A DNA stretch of 64,000 bases from JAGQIB01 sp041393395 (GTDB taxonomy: Bacteria > ARS69): the NCBI GenBank assembly GCA_041393395.1, contig JAWKKG010000002.1, positions 682,001 to 746,000 of the forward strand, written 5' to 3'. The notes under the pieces were generated by a model. The model was not told the origin of the DNA. It saw only the letters and a list, made by a program, of their open reading frames with translations, and searched no databases. Below are positions 24,633 to 33,733 of this stretch, one piece after another; position 1 is the stretch's first letter; each line of letters opens with the position of its first letter. Both the position numbers and the translations under genes were made by a program.

Positions 24633-26558
24633 ATGCTTCGATCGCTCCCCGCCGGAATCCCGCTCGCGCTCGGTCTCTTCCTCGTGTCCCCGCCGCCCGC
24701 GGCCGCCGTGCGCGTGATGACCTACAACCTCCTGAACTACTCGGGAGGTCGAACCGCCGAGTTCCAGGTCGTGCTCGCCGAGGCGCAGCCGGATGTGGTG
24801 GTGGCGGAGGAGGTTCTCTCCCTCGCCGGCGTGAACGCGTTTCTGACCGGCGTGCTCGACGTCGTCAATCCCGGCGAGTGGGTCGCGGGTCCGTTCACGG
24901 ACGGTCCGGATACCGACAACGCGGTCTTCTACCGCCCGGCGAAGCTCACGTTCGTGTCGCAGACCACGATCCCCACCGTGCTCCGCGAGATCGACGAGTA
25001 CGTGCTGCGCCCGGTCTCGCACTCGACGCCGGCCGCGGATCTTCGCCTGTACGCCGTCCACCTGAAGGCGAGCCAGGGCAGCTCGAACGAGCAGCAGCGA
25101 CTCGCGGAATCGCAGACCCTGCGCAGCCATCTGGAGACGTACCCCGTCGGCCAGAGCTACGCGATCATGGGCGACTTCAACATCTATCAGGCGAGCGAGC
25201 CGGCGTATCAGTACATGATCAATCCGGCGAACGGAGCGGCCGGCGTGGTGCAGGACCCGATCGCGCGCGAGGGAAACTGGCACATCAACCCGGCGTTCGC
25301 CGACGTGCACACGCAGTCGCCGCGCGTCACGCAGTTCGGGGGCGGTGCGAACGGCGGCATGGATGACCGCTTCGACTTCATGCTGACCGGTCCGTCCACG
25401 TTCGACGGGGAAGGGTGGGACATCCTCCCGTCGACCTATACGGCCCTCGGTCAGGACGGCCAGCACTTCGACGGTGCGCTGAACGTCCCGCCGTATCTCG
25501 TGGTCACGGAGGCGGTCGCGCAGGCGTTGCACGACGCCTCGGATCACCTGCCGGTGTTCGCGGACTGGCAGGTTCCGGCCCGCCTCTCGACCGTCGCGTC
25601 GCTGGATCTCGGCGCCGTGATCGTGGGCGGATCGACCGCGGTGGATCTGCTGCTCGAAAACGTCGCGCCGCTGCCGGCCGACGAGCTCGACTACTCGTTC
25701 ACGGCACCGACGGGCTTCGGCGCGCCGGCCGGCGCGTTCCAGCTCCTGCCCGGCGGACCGGTTTCTCACTCGATCACGCTCGATGGCGGCAGCGTCGGGT
25801 TCCGCTCGGGCGACCTCGTGGTGAGTTCCGACGATCCGGACTCGCCCGCGCGGAACGTCGCACTGTCGGGCGTCGTGCTCGACCACGCCGATCCGAGTAC
25901 GAGCGCGGTCGGTTCCCAGCTCGTCGCGTCGGTGGACTTCGGATCGGTCGTCGGGGATACCGCCATCGTGATCGTGGAAGCGCACGACCTCGGCTGGACT
26001 CCGCTGCGGGCGGAGCTCGAGATCTGGAACGCCGCGCTCGTCGGCGACCCGCGCTTCTTCGTGCCCACGTTCGTGCCCGGCACCGCCGGTCTCGTGCCGT
26101 ACTCCCTGGAGGTCGCGTTCGACGGGGTGGGGGCGTCCGACGGGGAGCACGCCGGGACCCTCACGCTCTCGACCCGCGACGTCTCCGGTATTCCGGGGGG
26201 AATCGATCTCTCGGACCTGACGTACGAGCTCATGGCGACCGTGGGGGACGGCACGGACGCGCCGGCTTTGGCCGCCGTGTTCCATTCGGGGCTCGGTGTC
26301 GCCGCGCCGAACCCGTTCCGACACGACACGTCGATCGCCTACGCGCTCGCGCGATCGGGAGCGGTGGACCTCCGCGTGTTCGACGTTCGCGGACGCCTCG
26401 TGCGGGAGCTCGCGCGCGGGATCCGCGCGGCCGGTCGGCACGAGGAACGCTGGGACGGCCGCGACCGGGACGGTCACGCGATGGCGCCGGGCATCTATTT
26501 CGTCCGGTTCACCGCGGACGGTGTCACCCAGACGCGGAAGGTCGTGCTCGTCCGGTAG
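24633..26558 (+). CDS. Secreted endonuclease/exonuclease/phosphatase-family protein with FlgD-like C-terminus
   Basis: A 641-residue exported protein. The signal peptide ends near PPAAA-V (residue 25) and the EEP fold follows at once: RVMTYNLLNY, VVVAEEV, YAVHLKASQG, MGDFNIY and SDHLPVFADW supply the Asn, Glu, Asp-Asn and Asp-His of the metal-dependent active site. After residue 320 come two Ig-like beta domains (choice-of-anchor D type, with SLDLGAVIVGGST) and a C-terminal FlgD module (LRVFDVRGRLVREL, WDGRDRDGHAMAPGIYFVRF). A secreted nuclease or phosphodiesterase is likely; the substrate is unknown. Confidence 0.85.
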   Translation: MLRSLPAGIPLALGLFLVSPPPAAAVRVMTYNLLNYSGGRTAEFQVVLAEAQPDVVVAEEVLSLAGVNAFLTGVLDVVNPGEWVAGPFTDGPDTDNAVFYRPAKLTFVSQTTIPTVLREIDEYVLRPVSHSTPAADLRLYAVHLKASQGSSNEQQRLAESQTLRSHLETYPVGQSYAIMGDFNIYQASEPAYQYMINPANGAAGVVQDPIAREGNWHINPAFADVHTQSPRVTQFGGGANGGMDDRFDFMLTGPSTFDGEGWDILPSTYTALGQDGQHFDGALNVPPYLVVTEAVAQALHDASDHLPVFADWQVPARLSTVASLDLGAVIVGGSTAVDLLLENVAPLPADELDYSFTAPTGFGAPAGAFQLLPGGPVSHSITLDGGSVGFRSGDLVVSSDDPDSPARNVALSGVVLDHADPSTSAVGSQLVASVDFGSVVGDTAIVIVEAHDLGWTPLRAELEIWNAALVGDPRFFVPTFVPGTAGLVPYSLEVAFDGVGASDGEHAGTLTLSTRDVSGIPGGIDLSDLTYELMATVGDGTDAPALAAVFHSGLGVAAPNPFRHDTSIAYALARSGAVDLRVFDVRGRLVRELARGIRAAGRHEERWDGRDRDGHAMAPGIYFVRFTADGVTQTRKVVLVR

Positions 26559-26564
26559 CTCGCT

Positions 26565-27764
26565 CTACGCGCGCTTCGTCGTGACCAGACTGCTCAGCAG
26601 ATCCTTGTTCGACTTGTAGCGCGCGAGCAGCTCGAGCAGGAAGCTCATCGCCTCGTGCGGCTTCATCGCCGTCATGTGGCGCCGGAGCAGATAGATGCGC
26701 TGCAGGTCCTCCGCGCTCGTGAGCTTTTCTTCCTTTCGCGTGCCGGACTTCTCGATGTCCACGCACGGGAAGATCCGCTTCTGGAACAACTCGCGGGAAA
26801 GGAACAGCTCCATGTTGCCGGTGCCCTTGAACTCCTGGAAGATCACTTCGTCCATGCGGGAGCCGGTGTCCACGAGCGCCGTGCCGATGATCGTGAGGCT
26901 GCCGCCGTCCTCGATCTTTCGCGCGGAGCCGAAGATCTGCCGGGGGACGAGCATCGTGGAGGCGTCGAGACCGCCGGACAGGGTCCGACCGCTCGAATCG
27001 GCCATCGTGTTGTAGGCCCGCGCGAGGCGCGTGATCGAGTCGAGGAGAAGCACCACGTCCTCGCCCTCCAACACGTGCTCCAGGCATTCGTTGATGCAGG
27101 CTTCGGCGATCTGGATGTGGTCGCCGGCCGACATGTCGCTCGACGCGGCGTGCACGGTGGCCTGCGTACTGCGGCGGAAGTGCGTGACCTCCTCGGGCCG
27201 CTCGTCCACCAGCAACGTGTACAGCTTGACGTCCGGGTGATTGATCGTGACCGCGTTCGAGATCTTGATCAGGAGCGTGGTCTTGCCGGCCATCGGAGGC
27301 GCCACGATCAGGCAACGTTGCCCGCGGCCGATGGGTGCGATGAGGTCGAGCGCCCGCGTGGTGACCTCGTCCGATGTGGTCTCCAACCGGAGGCGCTCGA
27401 ACGGATCGATGCTGATGCCCTGCTGGACGAGCTTCAGCGCCGGGATCTCGCCGATCGGAACTCGCTGACGCCGCCCGCCGCCGCCGCCGCTACGCCGGCG
27501 GCGGTTCTGCTGTCCGCGCGCGGGGCCGCTCGCACCCTGCGGTCGGGGTCGGTTCGTGTTGTTGTTGCGCGAGTCCTGCTGCATCGCTTCGTAGCCGTTG
27601 TCCACCCGGCCCCGTCCGCCGCGGGAGCGGCGGCGGCCGCCCCGGCGCGAACCCTGGCCCGGGCGGGAAGAATTCTGCGTGTCGCTCGACGGTGCGTCCT
27701 GCCCCGACGGTCGACGTCGGGAACGGGAGCGCCGCGACCGACTCTGCGGCGATTGTTCGCTCAA
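26565..27764 (-). CDS. rho: Transcription termination factor Rho, without the canonical OB domain
   Basis: Hexameric RNA-dependent ATPase. The ATPase half is clear: LDLIAPIGRGQRCLIVAPP then Walker A MAGKTTLL (Met where Lys is usual), VDERPEEVTHFRRS, LLLDSITRLARAYN (Walker B), SGRTLSGGLDA, IIGTALVDTGSRMDEVIF and EFKGTGNMELFLSREL. The roughly 100 residues before it are Arg/Gly/Ser/Gln-rich. The cold-shock/OB fold, with GFLR and YVSPSQIRRF-type motifs, is not there, and the chain is 399 residues instead of about 420. TTG start with GGGAG upstream; the longer open frame to 28259 is noncoding-like leader. Confidence 0.88.
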   Translation of the reverse strand: MSEQSPQSRSRRSRSRRRPSGQDAPSSDTQNSSRPGQGSRRGGRRRSRGGRGRVDNGYEAMQQDSRNNNTNRPRPQGASGPARGQQNRRRRSGGGGGRRQRVPIGEIPALKLVQQGISIDPFERLRLETTSDEVTTRALDLIAPIGRGQRCLIVAPPMAGKTTLLIKISNAVTINHPDVKLYTLLVDERPEEVTHFRRSTQATVHAASSDMSAGDHIQIAEACINECLEHVLEGEDVVLLLDSITRLARAYNTMADSSGRTLSGGLDASTMLVPRQIFGSARKIEDGGSLTIIGTALVDTGSRMDEVIFQEFKGTGNMELFLSRELFQKRIFPCVDIEKSGTRKEEKLTSAEDLQRIYLLRRHMTAMKPHEAMSFLLELLARYKSNKDLLSSLVTTKRA

Positions 27765-28275
27765 GGGATCTCCCAGGTCCGCCGCGCCGCGACAGACCCT
27801 CGGGTGAAGGTGGATGGGACGAGCTCTCGAATCCGAAGAGCCCGCGATTTCAAATGCTGGCGCCCTGTACCGACCCGCCTCCGCGGGTGCAGAGTCACCG
27901 GCTCCGGCGCCGTGGCGCGGGGTCCGGGAACGTGGCCGATTCGGCGGCTTCCCTGGCCGCGATCCGGGCGACACGGTCGGGGCCAGGGGTTCGGACCCCA
28001 GGGGCTCTCCGCCGGTTCCTTCGGATCGCGTGCGACCGGGTCGCTGCAAAGGGAGGCTCCTCGCACCGGGGCCTCGTGCCCTCGGTCTTCTGCCTCCGAC
28101 TGCTCGCGAGACTTTCGAGAAGGGGTCGACCCGGGCCTGGAAGCGCCGGGGACCGATCCCTCGGAGTCGCCGGACCCGCCGACGCTCCGAGTCGCGGAGA
28201 GACCCGATCAGGGTCCCGCCCTCTCGACAGCGGCGAGGATACCCGGTCACCCGCCGCAAGTCATCTCGAATTCCG
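27765..28275 (-). promoter_or_regulatory. Long 5' leader of rho
   Basis: About 510 bases separate the predicted rho transcription start from its TTG codon with no supported gene between. A long leader fits the known autoregulation of rho. It includes a compact hairpin, GGGGT-TCGG-ACCCC (27986-27999). The stretch stays open in the rho frame but encodes only low-complexity Arg/Pro/Gly sequence, which I take as a GC artefact. Confidence 0.5.
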
Positions 28276-28281
28276 GCCCGT

Positions 28282-28310
28282 TATCTACACCATGCCTCCG
28301 GCTCGATCAA
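28282..28310 (-). promoter_or_regulatory. Predicted rho promoter
   Basis: On the minus strand: -35 TTGATC (28305-28310), a 17-base spacer, -10 TAGATA (28282-28287). It lies downstream of the beta-helix gene stop and is the best sigma70-like match in this 650-base gap. Confidence 0.6.
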
Positions 28311-28417
28311 GGCGAATCGGCCGGCAGAGGGGCCGGAGACGGTGGCCGGACGTCACGGACGTCTCGCCGCCGCCGGGAATCCGGGCCTCTCGCCAATCGC
28401 GATCGGCCCTCGTGATC

Positions 28418-29863
28418 CTAGCCTTCTCGCGATTCGCGATCGACCTTGTTGTCGTGAACGCGGACCCTCTGTCCGCGTACGACGAGGTCACACGGTCCGT
28501 TCAGGATCGCGTAGTTCAGGGCCACGTAGCCGCGCCGGGTGTCGGGCTCGAGCAGGATGCCGCCGTCCCCGTTGTCGCGGCAGTCGTTGCCCACGAGCAC
28601 GACGCGACGCGTCTTCTGCACGCGGATGCCGGCGCCGCAGTCCTGGATCTCGTTGCCCACGACGCGCGTGCCGCGTCCGCCCTCGACGCGGATGCCGGAC
28701 TCGCGCAAGCCGTGCGCGCGGTTGTCGGTCACGCGCACGCGCACCGAGCCGTCGCCGGTCACCGCCACGCCGGACGTGCCGCCGCGCGGCGCGAGGCCGT
28801 CGCACGATCCCTCGACGTCGTTGCCGTTCAGGCGGGCGCGCGCGCAGTCTCGGGCGAGAATGCCCACGGACGACGGCTCGCGCACCTCGTTGTCCTCGAC
28901 GACGATGCCGTGGCACGCCTCGAAGTGCAGCACCGCGTGTTCGTCGCCGCCGCAGGAGATCGCGTGATTGCCCGCCGCGAGGAAGCCGGGACCGCACTGC
29001 CGGGCGTGCACCGCCGCTCCCGGCACGCACGAGATCCGGTTGTTCACGAGCTCGAGGCGGCGTCGACTCATCGGACCGCCGCCCCGGATCTCCACCGCCG
29101 TGCACGGCTCGCCGCGTCGTCCTTCCGGGCCCTCGAAGGAGTTGTCCGCGAGGCGGATTCCCTCGGCTCCCGGCAGGATCGTGAGGTACGACCCCCGATT
29201 CGCCGCGTTGTTCCGGATGATCCGGTTCTGCACCGCGATCAGCCCGAAATCCGCCCAGCGGTCCTTGGGGTCGATCCGCAGCGCCGGTCCTTCGATCTCC
29301 TCGAAGCGATTGCCGTGAATGAGCAGGTCGGAGAGATCGCGTTCGAGGCGGATGCCGTGGAAACCGTTCAGGAACTTGCAGTCCTGCACCACGATCTCGC
29401 GTACGGGTCGTTCCTCGGACTCGCCGCACAGCAGGATGGCCGCGCCCTCGTCGTCGCGGAAGTCCCCGAAGCGGCATGCCTTCACCTGCACGTGAGTGCC
29501 GCAACGGACGACGAGTCCGTGCCGCGTCGTCCTGTCGCGGCCGTTCAGGCACACGTTGAGCAACGTGACGTCGTGCGCGCCGTCGATCTTGAACAGCGTG
29601 TCCATTCCGCGGCAGTTCGCGGCGGGCAGGAACCAAGGGCGGCCGTCCGAGCCGGCGGCCGAGGTCAGGGTCGCGCCCGTGCGCAGGCGCACCGGACGCG
29701 ACAGCGCCCAGAAACCCGAACCGAACTCGAGGGTCTGACCTTCGCGACGTGCGGTGGGGGAGTCGACCTGGTCTTCCCAGCCGGCCCAGGGAGACTCGAG
29801 AGTGCCGCACCCCGAGACGGGGCGGACGCGAACGGATTCGACGGGAGTGGTGCTGACGGACAA
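28418..29863 (-). CDS. Right-handed parallel beta-helix repeat protein
   Basis: A 481-residue protein with about 14 coils of PbH1-type repeats (DVTLLNVCLNG, VVQDCKFLNGFHGIRL, IEGPALRI, GIVVEDNEVREPSSVGILARD, GIRVQKTRRVVLVGNDCRDNGDGGIL). Such proteins are often carbohydrate-active (NosD/pectate-lyase-like) or structural. I see no signal peptide or anchor, which is odd for this fold, so a cytoplasmic or non-classically exported protein is possible. No catalytic signature is evident. It lies 79 bases downstream of the GH43-like lipoprotein gene on the same strand. Confidence 0.78.
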   Translation of the reverse strand: MSVSTTPVESVRVRPVSGCGTLESPWAGWEDQVDSPTARREGQTLEFGSGFWALSRPVRLRTGATLTSAAGSDGRPWFLPAANCRGMDTLFKIDGAHDVTLLNVCLNGRDRTTRHGLVVRCGTHVQVKACRFGDFRDDEGAAILLCGESEERPVREIVVQDCKFLNGFHGIRLERDLSDLLIHGNRFEEIEGPALRIDPKDRWADFGLIAVQNRIIRNNAANRGSYLTILPGAEGIRLADNSFEGPEGRRGEPCTAVEIRGGGPMSRRRLELVNNRISCVPGAAVHARQCGPGFLAAGNHAISCGGDEHAVLHFEACHGIVVEDNEVREPSSVGILARDCARARLNGNDVEGSCDGLAPRGGTSGVAVTGDGSVRVRVTDNRAHGLRESGIRVEGGRGTRVVGNEIQDCGAGIRVQKTRRVVLVGNDCRDNGDGGILLEPDTRRGYVALNYAILNGPCDLVVRGQRVRVHDNKVDRESREG

Positions 29864-29942
29864 AGGGGGCCTCCGGCGTGAAGTCGAGGGTCTTTGCCGT
29901 TTCTTCGGCGGATCCGTGGGTGCGGATGAGTCCGTTCGCAGG

Positions 29943-30995
29943 TCAGTCCGGGAACGGGACCGTGGAGGCGGGCTGCGTCGCGACGCCGAGTCGCCACTCG
30001 CCGGCCGCCGTGCGGCCGGAGTACCAGATCACGAGGCGATCGTTCTCGATCAGGCCGGAGGACCGGTACACGATCTCCACGCCGAGGTCCGGGTCCCCGC
30101 CGACGAGGACGGGCTCGGCCGAGAATTGCCAGTGATCGAGGTCCCGACTTCCCCCGATCCAGAGATCCGTGTCGTCCGGGCCGGTCGCATCCGGCGGTCG
30201 CGCGCACAGGAGCGCGACCCAACCCCCCGGAGCGGAGAACACGTCCACGTGCCACGGCCGGACCCCTTCCAGCCCGTACTCCAGGAGCCCGCCCGGGGGA
30301 GGAGCGGGTCGGTCGGAAGCGTCGGGCGCGTCCGGGTCGATCGGCATCCACGGGATCGTGGCCGATCGCGGCTGGACGACGTAGACGCGGTGGGAGCCGT
30401 CTCCGGCGCGGACCACGGCCGGGGAGACGTAAAACGGGTCCCGGTCCAGCTCCCAGCGAATCACGGTGCGCGGCTCGCCCCAGGTGACCCCGTCGGGGCT
30501 CTCCACGACTTTCAGGTCCTCGAAGTTCCGGTTGTCCGGGCGGTACTCGCGGCGCTGCGTGTCGAGCCAGAACAGCCGGAAGAGGTGGTCCTCCCGGAGC
30601 CAGTCCGGATCGCAGTGGTGGTCGAAGCGGGGCCGGGGGGCCACGGGGTTCACGAGCGGCGCCGGCTCCTCCCAGGCGATGCCGTCCCGGCTGCGGTACA
30701 CGCACGGGTTCTCCCACTTCTCGTACGCGTCCGGGTAGGGCGTGATCGCGAGCCAGAAAGGCCACCGGGGGTCCTCCGTGTGCAGCACGTCCGGGTGGAC
30801 GACCTGCCCCGAGCCCTCGTACGTCCGGAGGACGAGCAACTCGGCCGGGCGCTCCGGCCGGTCGAACACCGTGGGGGGCATCGACTCGCAGGCCGAGAGC
30901 CCGAGCAGCACCGGGATCCACGTCGCCGCCGCTCGGGCACCTGAAGCGGCGGCCCGGATCGGTCGATGGACGAGGCAGAACGGTGTTAGGTTCAC
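29943..30995 (-). CDS. Putative lipoprotein with GH43/GH130-like beta-propeller
   Basis: A 350-residue predicted lipoprotein: the hydrophobic stretch ATWIPVLLGLSAC ends in a lipobox (LSAC, about residue 36). The rest reads like a five-bladed glycosidase propeller: VVHPDVLHTEDPRWPFWLAITPYP, ENPCVYRSRDGIAWEEP, HHCDPDWL, YVSPAVVR, DLWIGGSRDLDHW and IVYRSSGLIENDRLVIWYSG. Acidic residues sit where GH43-like enzymes place catalysis, but the family cannot be fixed. The GTG at 30995 has GGAGG upstream; an in-frame extension to 31058 would collide with the divergent glgP start. Confidence 0.7.
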   Translation of the reverse strand: MNLTPFCLVHRPIRAAASGARAAATWIPVLLGLSACESMPPTVFDRPERPAELLVLRTYEGSGQVVHPDVLHTEDPRWPFWLAITPYPDAYEKWENPCVYRSRDGIAWEEPAPLVNPVAPRPRFDHHCDPDWLREDHLFRLFWLDTQRREYRPDNRNFEDLKVVESPDGVTWGEPRTVIRWELDRDPFYVSPAVVRAGDGSHRVYVVQPRSATIPWMPIDPDAPDASDRPAPPPGGLLEYGLEGVRPWHVDVFSAPGGWVALLCARPPDATGPDDTDLWIGGSRDLDHWQFSAEPVLVGGDPDLGVEIVYRSSGLIENDRLVIWYSGRTAAGEWRLGVATQPASTVPFPD

Positions 30996-31056
30996 GCCCT
31001 CGAAACCTCCCTCGGCCCGCGCGGGCCGACGGGCCCATTCTTCGGAAAGGAAGTCC

Positions 31057-33648
31057 ATGCGTCCACATCAGTCGTTTTCGGTCGTTCCTCAGCTTCCCGG
31101 GTCGCTCGAGCGCCTCCGGGATCTCGCCTGGAACCTCCGGTTCAGCTGGGACCCGGACACGAACGAATTGTTCCGGATGATGGATCCCGATCTCTGGATC
31201 GAGTGCGGGCGCAATCCGGTCCTGTTCCTCGGCCGGATCTCGCAGGCTCGCCTGGAGGCGTGCGCCCAGGATGACGCGATCCAGGCGAACCTCCACCGCA
31301 TCTGGAACGACTTTTCGCGCTACCGCGCGAGCGAGGCCACCTGGTACCTGAAGGCGCAGCCGGGCCGGAAACGTCGCCTGGCGTACTTCTCGGCCGAGTT
31401 CGGCCTGTCGCACTGCCTGCCGCTGTACTCCGGCGGTCTCGGGGTGCTCGCCGGGGACCACCTGAAGTCCGCATCCGACCTCGGGTTGCCGCTCACGGGC
31501 GTGGGGCTCCTTTATCAGCACGGCTATTTCTCGCAGTACCTGAACAGCGACGGCTGGCAGCAGGAGAACTATCCCGCGAACGACTTCCACAACCTGCCGC
31601 TGCGTCCCGTCCGCGACGAGGACGGGACCGAGGTCGTGCTCCATCTGCCGCAGGGCGACCGCACGCTCCACGTGAAGGTCTGGCGCGCCGAGGTCGGGCG
31701 CGTGGACCTGCTGCTGCTGGACACGAACATCGCGCAGAACGAGGCGGATCAGCGGACGATCACGTACGAGCTGTACGGCGGCAACCGGGAGATGCGGTTG
31801 CTCCAGGAGTACGTCCTCGGAGTGGGCGGGCTGCGGGCGCTGTTCGCGCTCGGAATCGAGCCGGACGTGTGCCACATGAACGAAGGGCACTCCGCGTTCC
31901 TCGCGCTGGAGCGCATCCGAATCCTCATGGAGCGGGATCACCTCTCGTTCGAGGAGGCGCGTCTCGCGTCCGCGGCGTCCTGCGTGTTCACGACCCACAC
32001 GCCCGTGCCGGCCGCGGTCGACCTTTTCGACGCGGAGCCGATGGAGTTCCTCTTCCACACGTGGCGCACGACGTTCCGTCTCTCCCCCGAGGAGTTCATG
32101 AACCTCGGCCGCGAGAAGCCGGGCGAGGGTCCGTTCAACATGGCCGTGTTCGCGCTCCGCAACGCGGACACGGTGAACGGAGTGGCGAAGCTCCACGGGC
32201 ACGTGAGCCGACGCATCTGGAAGCACCTCTGGCCCGGCGTCCCGGAGGACGAGGTGCCGATCACGTCCGTGACGAACGGCGTCCACACGCAGACGTGGAT
32301 CTCGCGCGAGATGCGTGACCTGTTCGACCGCTATCTCGGTCCGCGCTGGGCCCGCGATCCGCACGACGCGAAGCTCTGGGACGGCATCGAGAAGGTCCCC
32401 GCCGAGGTCATGTGGCGCACGCACGAGACCCAGCGCCAGCGTCTCGTGTCGTACGTGCGGGCCCGCTTGCGCAAGCAGCTCGATCGCACGAACGCGACCG
32501 CGGTGGAGATCGCGGCGGCGAGCGAAGTGCTCGATGCGGGTGCGCTCACGATCGGATTCGCCCGGCGGTTCGCGCCGTACAAGCGCGGCAACCTGATCCT
32601 GCGTGATGCGTCGCGACTGCGCTCGCTGCTCACCGATCCGCGCCGTCCGGTGCAGATCATCGTGGCCGGCAAGTCGCATCCGCAGGACGATGCGGGCAAG
32701 AAGCTGATCCAGGAGATCGTCCAGTTCTCGCGCGACGAGCGCGTGCGTCGCCGGATCGTCTTCGTGGAGGACTACGACATGGACGTCGCCGCGCACCTCG
32801 TGCACGGCGTCGACGTCTGGCTGAACAACCCGCGCCGCCCGCTCGAGGCGAGCGGCACCAGCGGCATGAAGGCGAGCGCGAACGGCGCGATCAACATGAG
32901 CGTGCTGGATGGCTGGTGGGACGAGGCCGCGCACGAGAACATGGGCTGGTCGATCGGGAACGGCGAGGTGTACCAGGACGACAAGCTCCAGGACGACGTG
33001 GAGTCCGGCGCGATCTACGACCTGCTCGAGCACGAGGTCATCCCGCTGTTCTACGATCGCGGGAAGGACGGGATCCCGCGGGGCTGGGTGCGCATGATGA
33101 AGGAAGCGATCCGCGCGATCGTGCCCGTGTTCAACACGAACCGGATGGTCGCGGAGTACGCGGAGCGCTGCTACTTCCCGGCCGCGGATCGCGGCGCGGC
33201 TTTTGCCGGCGACGGCTGGGCGCGTGCCCGCGCCCTCACCACCTGGAAGGCGGACGTGCGGCGGGGCTGGAGCGACGTCGCGATCCTGGACATCGACGCG
33301 GAAGAGGTGTCCGAGCGCGCAGTCGGGGAAGCGCTGCCCGTGCGGACGCGGGTACGTCTCGGCCGCCTCGCCCCGGAGTCCGTCCAGGTGCAGCTCTTCC
33401 ACGGCGCCGTGGATCCGAACGGCGAGATCATCGACGCCGAGGCGCTGCCGCTCGCGTACGAGGCGCCGGACGGCGACGGAACGCACTGGTATCGCGGCGC
33501 GGTGCCGTGCCAGCGCACGGGATTCCGCGGCTACGCGGTGCGCGTGCTGCCTTCGCACCCGGATCTGGCCACGCCGTTCCTGCCCGGGTTGATCCGCTGG
33601 AGCGACGAGTCCGTCGGGAACGGCCGCCGGGAGCCGGTGCCGGCGTAG
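31057..33648 (+). CDS. glgP: Alpha-glucan (glycogen) phosphorylase
   Basis: GT35 phosphorylase that releases glucose-1-phosphate from storage glucan in the cytoplasm. The 863-residue chain has the DUF3417-type N-terminus (LRDLAWNLRFSWDPDTNELF) and then YFSAEFGLSHCLPLYSGGLGVLAGDHLKS, CHMNEGHSAF, TTHTPVPA, TNGVHTQTW, FARRFAPYKR and EASGTSGMKASANG, in which Lys605 is the predicted PLP lysine. It is the short alpha-glucan-family type, not the 800-residue GlgP/MalP type of E. coli. GGAAAGGAAG precedes the ATG. A strong hairpin follows the stop. Confidence 0.93.
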   Translation: MRPHQSFSVVPQLPGSLERLRDLAWNLRFSWDPDTNELFRMMDPDLWIECGRNPVLFLGRISQARLEACAQDDAIQANLHRIWNDFSRYRASEATWYLKAQPGRKRRLAYFSAEFGLSHCLPLYSGGLGVLAGDHLKSASDLGLPLTGVGLLYQHGYFSQYLNSDGWQQENYPANDFHNLPLRPVRDEDGTEVVLHLPQGDRTLHVKVWRAEVGRVDLLLLDTNIAQNEADQRTITYELYGGNREMRLLQEYVLGVGGLRALFALGIEPDVCHMNEGHSAFLALERIRILMERDHLSFEEARLASAASCVFTTHTPVPAAVDLFDAEPMEFLFHTWRTTFRLSPEEFMNLGREKPGEGPFNMAVFALRNADTVNGVAKLHGHVSRRIWKHLWPGVPEDEVPITSVTNGVHTQTWISREMRDLFDRYLGPRWARDPHDAKLWDGIEKVPAEVMWRTHETQRQRLVSYVRARLRKQLDRTNATAVEIAAASEVLDAGALTIGFARRFAPYKRGNLILRDASRLRSLLTDPRRPVQIIVAGKSHPQDDAGKKLIQEIVQFSRDERVRRRIVFVEDYDMDVAAHLVHGVDVWLNNPRRPLEASGTSGMKASANGAINMSVLDGWWDEAAHENMGWSIGNGEVYQDDKLQDDVESGAIYDLLEHEVIPLFYDRGKDGIPRGWVRMMKEAIRAIVPVFNTNRMVAEYAERCYFPAADRGAAFAGDGWARARALTTWKADVRRGWSDVAILDIDAEEVSERAVGEALPVRTRVRLGRLAPESVQVQLFHGAVDPNGEIIDAEALPLAYEAPDGDGTHWYRGAVPCQRTGFRGYAVRVLPSHPDLATPFLPGLIRWSDESVGNGRREPVPA

Positions 33649-33663
33649 GTTCGCCCCGAATCA

Positions 33664-33717
33664 CCCGACGAAGACGAGAGGGCCGGCGCGCGAAGCGCCG
33701 GCCCTCCTTCGTGGGCG
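33664..33717. terminator. Bidirectional hairpin between glgP and the Asp-box gene
   Basis: GAGGGCCGGCGC (33678-33689) and GCGCCGGCCCTC (33695-33706) form a perfect 12-bp stem with a GCGAA loop. It is extended outwards by ACGAAG (33668-33673)/CTTCGT (33707-33712) and a short C/G-rich pair. It lies exactly between convergent genes. There is no T-run on either side, so it may act with Rho or as a 3'-end barrier. Confidence 0.7.
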
Positions 33718-33733
33718 GGACCCGCCGCGGACC

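Noticed and set aside
27765..28259. N-terminal extension of Rho up to 28259
   Set aside because: The added residues are Arg/Pro/Gly low-complexity with no OB-fold motif, and the TTG at 27764 has a good ribosome site.
29665..33558. 1297-codon open frame on the minus strand
   Set aside because: It is antisense to glycogen phosphorylase with Arg/Val/His-rich composition and no recognisable domain; it is a shadow frame.
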